A stretch of DNA of 64,000 nucleotides from Onchocerca lupi (taxonomy: Eukaryota > Nematoda > Chromadorea > Rhabditida > Onchocercidae): contig JAOVVO010000385.1 of the NCBI GenBank assembly GCA_028564675.1, positions 1-64,000 on the forward strand, read 5' to 3'. The translations under genes were made by a program, and so were the position numbers. The notes beneath the pieces were generated by a model that was given only the letters and a program-made list of their open reading frames with translations, did not search any database and was not told where the DNA came from. Positions within the stretch are counted from its first letter, which is position 1. The number at the start of each line of letters is the position of its first letter. Positions 1 to 12,039 of the stretch are shown here, piece after piece.

Positions 1-718
1 TATATATATATAGCATCAGGGAGCGAAACACCAAAAGTTGAAGCGATATCAACATGTAACAAAAGTATAATAATTTTATACTCGTTGTCAGCACAACAGG
101 AAGATTTACTTTGGTGTCAACAAAGAAATAACAGCATTTGGAAAGGCAGCAAAAATTTTATAAAAAAAGCATAAAAGACATACGATCACAGTCCCAAAAT
201 AGTTAAAAAATTAAATATAAACAAATAAAAGAAATTTCTATCTAGAGCCCTGTATCTTTAGTCTCCACTCCAAATGATATAACTTTTTGCAAAACTAAAA
301 AAGAATTGTTTCCCGTAATAGAGGAAAGGCTATTGTGGAAGATACATTACATACAAATCATCACAAGAAATAATAATAATTTTAACGCCTTTCCAGTGGT
401 TCTGTGCTACCTGAAAAATAAGACTAATAACTTGTAAAATCATTCGAATTATAGATATATGTATTTTATAATGACGTCTGTGCAGGGTATATCGCATTTT
501 TGATTATAGGCTATACATAGAAAATTTTGTGAATGAATCTTATGAATTGGAATGTACTGTAAAATAATGCATATTATTCAAATTATATCGTACTCAATTA
601 AATGATAATCAAAAATGCTGCTGAAATTATTAGTTTTATAAAAATTAAAGATAATCTAAAAAAACCAAATATTCTCCACTTTATACAAAAAAAATTCATC
701 GTGAAAAGACAAAATTTA
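1..718. other. 3' flank of the TANGO1-like gene, no gene seen
   Basis: AT-rich sequence beyond the stop codon of the minus-strand gene. The window opens with a short (TA)n run. The reading frames here are low-complexity and carry no recognisable domain. The part next to 718 should include the 3' UTR of the TANGO1-like transcript. I did not find a convincing polyadenylation signal apart from a minus-strand AATAAA-like string overlapping the stop codon. Confidence 0.5.
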
Positions 719-1003
719 TTAAAAAAACAAACTTTTTGGTCGAGGCATTGGTTTTTTGATCATTGGACCAGGAGGTGGGACACCTGAAAGAAGCGCCATT
801 TCTGGAGGAGGCGAACGACCATCATTGGAACCACCAGATGAATAATATAGAGTGCCACTTTTGCTATTTTGCTTATTAAGGATTGTGTCGGCATAAAAAT
901 CTACAGAAGATCCATGATATCCAGGTATACCTCCCAAGACTGGCAAATAATCTATATGAAAGGGATGACGACCATGTGAACGTGAACGCATCCTCCTACC
1001 TTC
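719..1003 (-). other. C-terminal Pro-rich exon of the TANGO1-like protein
   Basis: The last exon, after a TTTTAG acceptor, encodes 94 residues plus a TAA stop. Its end contains SPPPEMALLSGVPPPGPMIK and KPMPRPK. PPP motifs in the C-terminal region of TANGO1 bind the Sec23 gelsolin-like surface, so Sec23 binding is a reasonable inference. The exon before it also carries a DEPPEV motif. The tail is shorter than the vertebrate proline-rich domain. Confidence 0.7.
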
Positions 1004-4000
1004 CTAAAATAATACAAAAAAAGAGATCATTTATATTCAAGAAAAAAGCAAACAATAAAATAACCAACGACTAATAGAAGTTGCAACTACAACAAGATTG
1101 TCTTATTCTAGGGATTCAGATTTCAAGATTTTTTAACTTTTGATTCTTTCAAAAGAGAATATCTGCAATCACGATTTTCGGAATCGTACTGTTGTCATCT
1201 ATGCAGTGAATAATCTTATGGCATTTCCAATCCAGACTTCGAAACAGTAAACCTGAAACAAACTAACTTTCTTATGACGTGAATGCATACCATCCACGCT
1301 TACACCCATATTATGCTCTCGTTCCCTAAAACTTCGTCGTAGTTTCGATCCTTTGTCATGGCTGATATTACTATTTTCTGATGTCACATCGTTTAACAGA
1401 GGATCTATCTTTTTCAACAACGACGATTCTCCACGGGATGAAAAAATCTGTAAGAAAACCAATATATGCGCACGTTAATCGTTAAGCTAAACTATATTAA
1501 TGAGCCCAAGATTACAAATTCTCTTTTTCATGTTCATCAATGCTTTAAAAAAAGCCTCTGTGAAACACAGATAAAACTAATTTTAGAAAACTAACAAGAC
1601 CAGTTTTAAGTCAAAAATTTCTATTTCACTTTTACCTTCTTTTCTTACTATGTATTCTTTAGAAAAATTTATTCGTCAAGCAAAGTGTCAAGCAAAGCAT
1701 CTGTCTTTCATTAAGCTAACTGTTCATCATTTCTAGAATTCTAACAATCAAACACCCTCATGCATTAAAATTTTATTCATAAGCAAACCTCGGGTGGCTC
1801 ATCATCCCATAAAGGTCGTACATGGGATAATAATGGTGATACAACTAGGCCACTATTGAGTGATGGATCATAATCACGATCTGATGATGATGCCGACATA
1901 CTCAATACATTGGTGTTACCAAGCATATTTGCTGATGGATTTGACAAATGGAGTTGCTCCAATGACTGCAATTTCATTCTTTATTTCAAATGATTCCAAA
2001 ACTAGCAACGATAAAAAAATGGATAAAATTAACAGATTAACATTTCTTGAGAATATCATTAGCATTGCTTGACTGTACAAAAATGGACCTATTTGCAAAG
2101 ACGACAGTGTTGGAAAACACATTACAGAAAAATGAGTAAAACGATTATAAATTCTAGTTAACCTGCTGTTGCAGAGCTGCTATCGTTTGTTTGCACTGGC
2201 GTAGTTCATGAAAATTACGTGTCTCCAACTTAGCATATTCTGCCTTCAAACGTTTCAATTCTTGATCAACTTCCTGCAAAATGGAAAATTTTGATCAGCA
2301 AAAAATCTAACTTCTCAAATTGAAAAATAACTCATATATAATACCTCAAAATCACTATTTTATTTCTCTGGTTCATGGATTATAAACTCTACATTATTTC
2401 TATAAAAAGGACCAGATTTTTAAAAGGAAAAACTATTAAAACGTGTATATAACATCATTAGATTTAATAACAAATTACGGGACAACAAAAGAAGTACAAA
2501 GTTAATCCGGAAATAACTTCTCTGTTGCCAGATGTACAAGAATATTAACGCTTCAGTCAGTTGAAAAAAATGGCCAAGAATTATATCTCGAAAAATTTTA
2601 CAAAGACAAGACTAACTAAATTACCAATTGTTTAAATTCTGCGGTTTTTTTTTGATCTTCCAATCTTCTTACTTCTTCTTGCCACTTCATTAACTCATTA
2701 CGCAATTTTTCTGTTAGTTCTTCAGCATTTCGTAATTTCGTTTCCTTCAATTAAATAGAATGGTTGGAATAATTTTTACATTCGCACAAATTACAATTAA
2801 GTTACAGTCCACTATTCCTAAAAATTTACTCGTTCTTCGACCATCCCTAAAATTCTTTTGAATTGATTATGCGCTTCAATTCTTTCTGCTTCTTTTGCTT
2901 CTACTTCTTTCAATCGTTTTACAGCGTCTGCTTCGGCGAATTCAACTTTACGCATCAGATGATCCCGCTCATCTAACTGCTTCTGTACTATCAATCTAAA
3001 TTGTGATTATATAAAATACAAATGGAATTAAATTGCATCAATAGATAAATCGACCAATAGTGCATTAAATCCAATTGAAGTTATACTGGAAATTTTATAA
3101 ATAAAAAGATAGCATGAAAACCACTTCCACATGAACAAAAAGATTTTCAGAATGAACAATGACATTCCAAAAAAGACCAGAAAATTAAAACAAGAAACTA
3201 CTAGGTTGCCATATAATTCAATAAGATCTTTTACTAAGCGCTCATTAATGAGTTAAAAACAGAGACATATGAAGGCTGCTCTTCTTAATTTACAGAAATT
3301 GTAGCCACCTACAAAGCAAAAGAATGTTTATTTTATAACTAAAAAACTTTAAAAAGGGAAAAAAGCTATGGCTCTTGGCGTTCAAAATTTTTCACAATGC
3401 AATGCTTGTTTTTATTAGTCAGAATTATAAGTTTCGAGCATACTTTGTTTGATCTAAATCAGCCTCCACAGATTTTAACTTCACTCTGAGTTTCGCAATT
3501 TCCATAATTTCCGCAGGTGAAAATCGTACAGCTGTTACATGATCTTTTTTCGATCTTTCCGATATTTCTGTTGTTGGATTGTCGACATCAAATTCATCAA
3601 AATCTGACCAACCATTTTCACCTGGACAAACTTCATAAATACTAAAAAAAAGAAAAAGTGGAATCTCTCAGCATTTTCGTACCCTAATATTGCTTTTTGG
3701 AATAACTATCTGCCAAACTGTTTCGTTGAAAGCCATTGCACTTACTGTTTATCCAGTTAACAGAAAATGAATAGTATCACCAATTTCTAAATTTCATCAA
3801 ATGATCCACTGAAACGATTTTAAGGACCAAAATCAAATATAGAACCATTTCTTCATTTCATATCAAAATTATAATAGGAAAATATACATGACAGATGAAA
3901 ACAAACGAGGATAGTGACAATGATAAACGAATAATCTTAGAGCAATACATGAGCGAAAATTTGAAAAAATTTCGGCCATAATTCATCACTGCCCTCAAAA

Positions 4001-5126
4001 AATTTTAATTTCTATTTCCTTAAGAATGATCTTATAATTTCTTAATACTAAGCAAGAAAAGAAACCTGACCATTTATATCTTTTTGCATCTGTTCACCAT
4101 TCTCTGCCTCGGCAACTGATGATTGCTCATGAACAATAACATTATTCGAATTATATGTTTCATTTATAATCTCTGACAACTGAACAGTTTCATTTTGGAG
4201 TTCTTCTACGCGTTGATTTAGTATTTTGTTTTCTGACAAGGATGTCTATAAAACATATAATCAAAAAAGCATAACCTTATTTGAGGGAGTTTGGTTTTCT
4301 TCATAGTCAATGTCGTTAAAAAAATCAAATTACAAAAAAAAAAAAAGAAACCAATAGATTACTCTCACAGAATAAATGTAAAACTGTATTCTTGGAGGAT
4401 TTCGCAATCAACTCTTAACCGAAAGAATTTTCAGCCTAGGATTTAATTAAAAAAATTTATCAAAAGAAGATAATGCACTAATCCTTACTTTCAACTGATC
4501 TTTCAAATTTTTAATTTCAAGCGAGTGAGAATTTGTTTCCGACTCAAGGCGTGTTAATTGTGCACTTTTTCTTGCCACTTCATCAACTAACCGTTCATTC
4601 TCTTTATGCAGCACTTCCACAGTGGCATGTATTTCAGATGACTGCTTCTTAAGCAACTAAAAGTATATTTCCTTAAAATGCATTATGGATCGGCAAACAT
4701 CAGAATTTTTGTGAATCCCAAATTTTCCACATATTTTAGTAACAGCTTTATAAGTCTCTTGTTTTATTTATAGATGATAAAAAAAAAATTCCTTCCGAGT
4801 TTTGAAATCTATATACAATTTATGAAAATTTAGAATTATCTTAACACTTAATCTTCATTAATCATCGAGTGTTATCTATTTACGCTTACAAAAAAAGGAA
4901 ACCTCATTTTTCTCCTCAAGATTTTTATTTCGTTCCATTAAATCTTTGCATTTCAGATGTTCACTTTCAATCATTTGACTCGTTTCATCCGTTTCCGCTT
5001 TTAGTTTATCATTTTCTTCCTCAAGCATATGATACCTATAAAGTTATGCTGCAAGCTGTTTTATATGTAAAATTCTAAAAAATAAGCTGTAACAATATTC
5101 TTTAAAATTCAAATTCTCTTTTTATC

Positions 5127-5160
<34 letters not shown>

Positions 5161-8100
5161 ACTACTTGGCTTTTAACTGATTCATTTCGGACTGCAAATT
5201 TTCAAATTTCTCATCCATTTCAGTATTCCATGAATTTTTTCCTTTCTCCATTTCAGTGTGCAACAACTGAAACATCATCTGATTAAAATGATTAACAAAT
5301 AAAAAATCTGTGGCCATAATTCCACGAAAAATGATCCATGGTCTCTACCAGCAAGTGAAACCATGGACATTTTTGATATTTAAGGAAACAATTTGATGAA
5401 ATGTCTTTCACATCATTTAGTCTCATTTAATTTTCCTTTTTGCTTCCAAATCTTCTAATTTACAATGTGATGTTTGCCAATTAGAGTACTGTATTGAGAA
5501 AAAAAAAGAAAAAAAAAACGAACATTTTTCAATATTTGAAACTTTCCAAATAATAATAAGAAAAAGCTATGGAAAAAAATGTATCAATTTACTTTTATTT
5601 GGATTTCACGCTGTCGAATGGTCGTCAATGCATTATGCAGTATTCTCCGATCAAAATTATCCTTGTCACAAGTATCCGCAAAAACTAGCACTCGTAGCAA
5701 ATGAATCAGCAAACAAATAGGAACAAAAAATGTTACCAAAACTCCTACAAAAGAATAGTGTTCTATATGCTCCATAAAGTAAGAAAAATCAAGACAAAAC
5801 TTTGCGTAGTAAATGATAAGATGACTGAGTACTAACAAAATTGCTATGGAAGAAAAGCATATTAAAAATGTAAAATAGTCAAGTTTTTCGGACTCTAATT
5901 AATTAACAAAACAAAACCATAGCTTAACGACTGGAAAATTAAATATTTTAGAACGGTAAAAGATTGACCTCCCAAATCAAACTCAGGATCCTAACACTCA
6001 ATTCTGCTCTCATCCCTATTTTTTTATCTTAGCACCCAAATAGCTTTAATCAAACAAGGCTTAATCACACAACTAGTACCTGCATCGTCAATGTTACTCA
6101 TTGATAACGGTAGTATATACCGAGCAATACCAATCAGTTTGCTGAGCAATCTACCAATTACAAACAAATATCCTGTCTCCGTTTTTTCATCAACTACAGC
6201 ATTGTTGTAGACCTTATCACATTCTCCTTTTATGCAATAGCCCTATAAAAAGAAGAAATGACATAACAAAAAAATTTGGATTAACATCTAAATAAATGAC
6301 GATATATTACATATTTCAAACTATAAAATTGCATTAAACTCAGAAATCAAGCTATCTTATTTTTTACCAGAAGATAACTAATAAAACTATGCATAAGCAG
6401 TTGTTTAGCTGTTCGAGTTGTTAGTCAATAATTAATATTTACCAGTGCAGCTTATATTTTTTCTAAAATCCAATCTGTCATTTCCCCACTCATAACATGT
6501 CCCGCACTTTCAATGGAAAACATATTCACCGCATTGCATATCACTCATCTCGCTGATTAATTTTTCACTGCCATTATAAGTTATTAGTAAACTAGCATAC
6601 CAATCCATCTTCTTCTATAATATCTGTCTTCACTTCATCCTTTATTTGTACAGGTTTATCGACATTTTCTCGCTCCATACTGATTTCTGCCATAGGATTT
6701 GTTTGCGCTTTCTCAAATAAAAAATAAAACAAAGTTGCAGGAATTTTATAAAGTAAAAAATTGTAAACACCTTTAAATAATTTTTTTTCCTGACATGAAT
6801 GGTAGTTATGCAATACTTTGTATGAATACTCTTTTCGTCTAAATGTTCTCCTTTGTCATAATGTCTTCTCTTCGCTTACAGTACAAAAATATGTTTACAA
6901 TTAAGATGAACACATCTTGCAACAAAATTTTCCGACCTTCAAGAAGTCAGAAAATAAAGAATTTCACAAACATCTGAAGAGTTCGAAATATCTGCGACTA
7001 AATAAGATAATATAAAATTAAAACATAAAGCGAAGCGCCAATTGGAAAACGCATAAAATTCCCTCAAAAAAAACTTTTATCATTATCTACTTTCGGCTAA
7101 TTCATATTCTAATATGATCAAGTTTCTAGCATGTGAACAAAAATTTAAACTGCCATATCTAGTTTGAGATTGACATACTTGTTCATCATGCGGGGTATCT
7201 TCGGTTCCTGATGGACTCATAGCATGAGAATGTATCGAATCTTGCAGTAAATTTGAAGTGATGGGTGGAATCGGTGGTGGTTCAAGTGGCAAGTTAATTG
7301 TTGTTGTTTCTATTACATCTTTTTCCTCTACTCCTGGTTTCAGCTCCATTTTCATTGTAGAACCAAACTCAGATGATACGATAACCGGATCAAACTGCGA
7401 AGCAGAAAAGGTGGTTGTTGTTGGTTCAGTATGAGGAAAGGCTGACACAGGCAAAAGATTCTGATCTGTGAAGACTGCTGCAGTATCACTTGAGGACGGT
7501 GTTTCCGATTCAGTTATACGGTAATTTGCCTGAGATGATGATGGTGACGATATATGACGAGGATCTGAAGGCGCGATGTCTATTGGTATCGGTGGTGTTC
7601 CATCCGATACAACTGCAACAGAAGGCTGAGGAGGAGTTGGCATGGGTGTAGCGGTTTGAGGAGTATTTGGTAAGGATGAAGAGAGAGATAAATTGATTTG
7701 TGGTGTGGGAGGGAGATTCGACTCGAGAATTGCAGCCGATGAAGGAGTATTCATAACCTGCGGAGGAGCCAGTTTGGTATTAACTTGCTGTGTAGACATG
7801 GGCTGAGGAAATTGAGTGGGCAACAATTTCTCCGTATTCACAATGTTTGCTGCCGATGGTATTTTTTCCTGCGATGATTTGGTTTGCGGAAGATTGCTTT
7901 CCTTTACAAAATTAATATCAGCTGCGTCAGATAGGGGCAAATTTTCCGACATAGCTGACGGCTCTTCCACAACTGACGAAAGCTCAGGCACTACTACTTC
8001 AGGAACATTAGGAATGATATCCGACGTCGATTCCGAGTCTGGTTGCGACATAAGAGAAGCAGTTTCATGCATTAAATTTTGCTGTACAGGAATCTCTGAT

Positions 8101-10940
8101 ACGACATTAAATTTCGAGCCGAGAACAGGCATCTAAAACAACAAAAAATAAATAGATGATGCATACCAAAGTTAGATCATAATTTGCTGAATAGAATTTC
8201 TAAATGTTGGAGAAGTTCAACTATTCACAAGCAAAAATCAAAAAACTATGCAGATCTCGAACCTCCTGCTGCTGAACTGAAGTGGTCGTTCCAACAGAAG
8301 CTTCCTGTCGTTTATTCGTTGGAACATTCAATGCTGGAAGTGGTGGAACTGCCTGGAACATATACATAAATTACTGGTAATAAAATAATCAAAATTCCTT
8401 AACATTTTATCAGGAACTGATATAGCAGCGCATGATTTAGAGACGAAAGTCAACATACTGAACAACTGCTAAATAAGTACATATAATGAAATAATATAAA
8501 AACTAGATTACCATAGAAAAGCTCATTTATACGAAATTTGTGTAAGATGACTTTTGGTAAACAACCTCATCATAATATGCCTTAAATACATCTCAAGAAA
8601 ATAATCAAACAGCAACTGGAAAAAACAGTACTCATATGCGCAAAAGATAATTGGTGCATTTTTCATATTTTAAAATTGCTTTTAACCAAAATTCATAGCT
8701 TTCTTGCAACTGAAACCACAAAATATTAAGGAACAATCAAATGATGGGAAAAAAAATACATACTGTTGTCTCCGAATGAAGAACCATGGGTTGAACTGTA
8801 TGTTGTTGCATAGTCTGAATATGTTCATGCGAATCTACGTGCATTCCACGATCATGATAATGCTCGTGATTATGAGAATGCCTGTGTTCATGATTGTGTG
8901 AATGTCCATGCCCTTAATAAATTTGGAAATTAAACGGTCTGATTAAAAAGGAAACTACTGTTCAGGAACATCTCTAGAGTGATGAAACTATCGCTTCCAC
9001 CCTTTCAACTTCGAATTAGAAGGTGAAAATTAAGCTACGACATATCATTCAATTTTAGAAAATTCCGTTAAAAAAGTAACTTTGATTAAAAAGATTACAT
9101 TAGTGATCTGCGAATAACTGTGATCAAATTCAGTTAGAAAAATCTAAAGACAGTTCAGCTACCAATCCAACATTAAATTCAAACTGAATTCGACAAAGAA
9201 GAAAACCTTCGGTGTCAGAAAAATAACCCAATGCAGCATAATCGATTTCTTCTGTTGGTAATTGTCTTTCAATAGAAAGACGTTTAGCATTCACTTCGTA
9301 GTCTTTAATTAATTCTGGTAAGGCTGCTTTGATACCTTAAATTTTTCTTCCTAATTAGAATAATATCGAAAAATTCCAGATAAGAGATTGTCCAAAGCAT
9401 TCGTATGTAAAACAACAAACCAAAAATCTTCAAAATAGTAATAATGGAACAAAATTCATGAAGCAAAAAGTTAGGGAGTTTCATTACCGACTAGTCTGTG
9501 AGAAGGATGGTCGCGTGGATCTCTACTAATCATAAACATTGTTTTATTGGACACAACCGCATTTTTGAGAAATTCCACGTAATCATCAAGATTAATATGC
9601 ATCGAGAAAAAATTTCCTTTCTTTGCCGGTTCACGAACAAGCTGAAAACCGATAAATCCAAAAGCTATGTCAGTAAATTGAAATAGAAAGTAATATATTA
9701 GCAGAAACTTCAAGAATTACTCAAAATTTACCATAGTTTTCTTTTATTTAAAATTTTGCGGTTAAAAGCATCTTATCATAGGTATGTAAAACAATGATTT
9801 ATTTGCTCATATTGTAAATTTATTTGAAGAATCGAAAAAACACGTTTTTCCAAATGATTGGGTAATTGTTATTTGTTTTCAACGCACTGAAGAAGAAACG
9901 AACACGAACTTACAGCGCCTTCCATTAAATCAGTTCGATCACTGAATTTAATAGCATAGACATTAACAGAATCATTTTCATTAGGCGACAGGAATGATTC
10001 GTGATTAGCTAATGATGAGCGATGAAACTTTCCTTCGAATAATTTCTCTAAATTTTAAAATTAATACAGGGAAAAAATTGAAACTGATATTGAAAATTAA
10101 AATATAAGAAAAAATATTCAACAAGATGCCAATATCAAGTTGGCAAAACTCGCAATGTTTTTATAGATGAAAGAATATGCTATTAAATTAAAAAAATTTC
10201 CCTACAATTGCATCGACATAAAAAATTTGAAAAAAGATGCAAAATTCATAGAATAATTTCAGCAGGAAAAACAGTGAGAAAACTATCCCTGTAATAACTA
10301 GCAAACTTATTATGGTACATTAATAGCATTTGATTCGAAATATATTAACCAATTTTTCCGACAAACACAAAAGATTACTTCAAAGCTCGACAATTCTCTG
10401 TCATAAGAGACAACTAATTTTGTTCATTTATAAAGAATCAATCTTTCAGAAAGTTCCAAAAAGTATTACCTGAACAAGCTTCATCACCACACAATTTTGT
10501 TTTTTTTGCGATCGCTCCTAATGATGAAGTTAACGATAAAAACACTGCTAACCATATAATTACCTAAGAGAAAAAAAAAAGATTATTTTCTTATTGATAA
10601 CATATTCATAAAAAGTATACTTCAACGAATAGGAAGAAAACAGCTTTTAAATAAAAAAATTATCGCAATTTGGCAAGAATATAATCAGTTTCCCAAAAAA
10701 GATCTTGCAAGAATGGGTTGTTTTCTTCCGTTTCTTTGAAAATAAGTCGTCTGGCAAATCAATGACCAAGGTATTTAACACTTATAAGATAGAGAAATGT
10801 TCTTAGTAGGAAAATTAACATAATTTTAAAATTTTAAGAAAAGAAGATATTCCAAATTGAAGTACGTGAAAATAATTCAGAAAGAAGCAAAATTAAATTT
10901 AATTAAACTAACTAACACTGAGGAAATGAACGACAACCAT
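719..10940 (-). CDS. tango1: TANGO1/MIA3-like ER exit-site cargo receptor (spliced)
   Basis: Inferred role: an ER-membrane receptor that couples bulky lumenal cargo such as procollagen to COPII. Minus-strand exons read by eye, in coding order: 10940-10917, 10563-10470, 10047-9914, 9641-9488, 9335-9163, 8912-8764, 8352-8263, 8132-7179, 6711-6601, 6242-6080, 5744-5593, 5488-5444, 5266-5166, 5035-4903, 4656-4489, 4245-4066, 3641-3444, 2995-2830, 2744-2625, 2273-2163, 1965-1789, 1447-1253, 1003-719. Phases agree at nearly every junction, giving about 1,357 residues (human TANGO1 is about 1,900). Domains: signal peptide starting MVVVHFLSVIIWLAVFLSL, then LCGDEACSE as in MIA SH3 domains, a His-rich stretch (about 194-242), a Pro/Ser-rich lumenal region (243-590), two hydrophobic segments (about 645-710), coiled coils (about 730-1140) and a Pro-rich tail. 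Three junctions are unresolved: 9163/8912 and 4066/3641 have phase mismatches, and the 5444 donor would be GC. The start was chosen because exon 1 joins in phase to complete a signal peptide. Confidence 0.87.
1253..5488 (-). other. Cytosolic coiled-coil exons of the TANGO1-like protein
   Basis: Exons from 5488 to 1966 encode heptad-rich, Glu/Lys/Leu-rich sequence, for example LLKKQSSEIHATVEVLHKEN, ETKLRNAEELTEKLRNELMK and EVDQELKRLKAEYAKLETRN. Near the last of these, ETRNFHELRQCKQTIAALQQ resembles the end of the second coiled coil of TANGO1/cTAGE5. A non-coil break containing GWSDFDEFDVDNP lies in exon 3641-3444. In the family these coils recruit Sec12/cTAGE5 and tethering membranes. The two final exons here (1965-1789, 1447-1253) are Ser/Arg/Asp-rich and probably disordered. 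Confidence 0.75.
5128..5159. repeat. Long poly(A) run in a TANGO1 intron
   Basis: About 30 consecutive A on the plus strand (T on the sense strand), next to the exon ending at 5166. It is the longest of many homopolymer runs in the window and a likely site of assembly length error. Confidence 0.85.
5593..6242 (-). other. Membrane-anchor exons of the TANGO1-like protein
   Basis: Exon 6242-6080 contains a hydrophobic segment, FVIGRLLSKLIGIARYILPL. Exon 5744-5593 starts with the stronger transmembrane stretch VLVTFFVPICLLIHLLRVLV. The two exons join in phase (one base plus two). Two closely spaced hydrophobic segments match the intramembrane hairpin plus transmembrane helix known in vertebrate TANGO1. 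The protein then continues into charged, coiled-coil-forming cytosolic sequence. Confidence 0.7.
7179..8352 (-). other. Pro/Ser/Thr-rich lumenal region of the TANGO1-like protein
   Basis: Exons 8352-8263 and 8132-7179 (the latter 318 codons, the largest in the gene) encode a low-complexity segment. It is rich in Pro, Ser, Thr and acidic residues, with repeated motifs such as LPQTKSSQEKIPSAANI and PPTPQINLSLSSSLPNTPQ. No globular domain is visible. It sits between the His-rich segment and the membrane anchor, like the long disordered lumenal linker of TANGO1. Both ends have good splice sites (TTTTAG acceptor, GTATGT donor). Confidence 0.75.
8764..8912 (-). other. His-rich lumenal exon of the TANGO1-like protein
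   Basis: This exon has a clear GTATGT donor. In the only open frame it encodes about 49 residues of which 15 are His, beginning HGHSHNHEHRHSHNHEHYHD. The alternating H-x-H pattern resembles metal-binding loops of ZIP/CDF zinc transporters. The downstream junction to 8352 is in phase. The upstream junction needs one leftover base, whereas exon 9335-9163 ends in phase 0, so a microexon or alternative donor probably lies between them. Zinc binding is inference. Confidence 0.65.
9163..10563 (-). other. MIA-type SH3-like lumenal domain of the TANGO1-like protein
   Basis: Exons 10563-10470, 10047-9914, 9641-9488 and 9335-9163 encode residues about 9-193. After the hydrophobic signal comes KKTKLCGDEACSE, which matches the first conserved Cys motif of MIA/OTOR/TANGO1 SH3 domains. 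Then NDSVNVYAIKFSDRTDLMEG parallels the family's GDPVYVYYKL strand and its WAG-containing strand. RQLPTEEIDYAALGYF resembles the family's LQVPTDETDFVCF. Between these lies an insert (about residues 85-150) longer than in vertebrate MIA. In the family this domain faces the ER lumen and contacts cargo or HSP47. The match was judged by eye. Confidence 0.75.
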
Positions 10941-12039
10941 TATTGTCATCAAAGTCGCAAGAAATCTCAAACAGCGAAATAAAAGAAAATAAGTGAATAC
11001 AGAAAGTGGGTTTCTTTTTGTTTTCAATCAGCACTTTTTCATATTCTCCACGTCTCTTATATATTACCTGAATTAATTTAAAAATTAGCAATTCGAATAA
11101 CAACTGGAAATATGAAGTTGAATTTGAATTTGAGAATGATGTCTTTCCATATCCAAAAAAAAGAAAAATTTCAATTAAGCAACATCATTGGAGATCTTTG
11201 AGGAATGGAACATTAAATATGATTTCGTGAACATGACCATCAAATATTTCCTTTTATCAACAGCAATAATAAGTAAGAGAATAAGTTATATGATATCACA
11301 GTATCCCAAAAACATCAAAACTCAAGTTGAAATTCAATTGTAAAGTTGAAATTCAGCCTCATTTCACAATTGTTACCAATTGTAATATTGATTTATATTA
11401 TATAGTAATTAGGAATGGCATATCTAAATTGTTCGCTTAATTAAATAACAAAAAATAAATAATAACACCACTCAATGTATATTTGTATATCAGTTATTTG
11501 TGTTCAAATTTTTTCCTGATTCTTATCTTGGACAAAGTAATTAAAAATCTAAATAAACAATCGGATGCAAAAAGACGAAATTATATGGTTGCCTCTAAAC
11601 TGATCGAAGAAAAAAAAAATCTCTACTGATGTCTCTATTTGTTATCTCTTTTGATCAAAGAAAAAAATCAAAATTTCATCGACATTTAACGAATCTCTCC
11701 TAGAAGCATCAAATCCTTGAAAAGCCGAAAATTATCCCGAGAACCCTCACGTATACAAAAGAAGATTCGAGGATGCAAAAGAAGGTCACGCATATGAAAA
11801 AAATCCACGTACTTGAAAGATTCAGCTATCGCTCTAACAATCTATCGAATCAGTTTTGTGACGTGTTCAAATCAACATTCGCGCTACGCTACCAAATAAA
11901 TATTTTGACAGATACCTTATGAAAACTTTCACTTCCAGCAACCTGTTAAAGATAATCCTATCAATACTGGTGTTGTTTGTATTCCGATGAGTTGATATGA
12001 CAGGCAGTTAAACTTCATTATTGTCTTATCTTTTATGTC

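Noticed and set aside
3746..3786. 41-nt exon between TANGO1 coiled-coil exons
   Set aside because: It has good splice sites and the right length, but contains TAA in the required frame; kept only as a possible poison exon.
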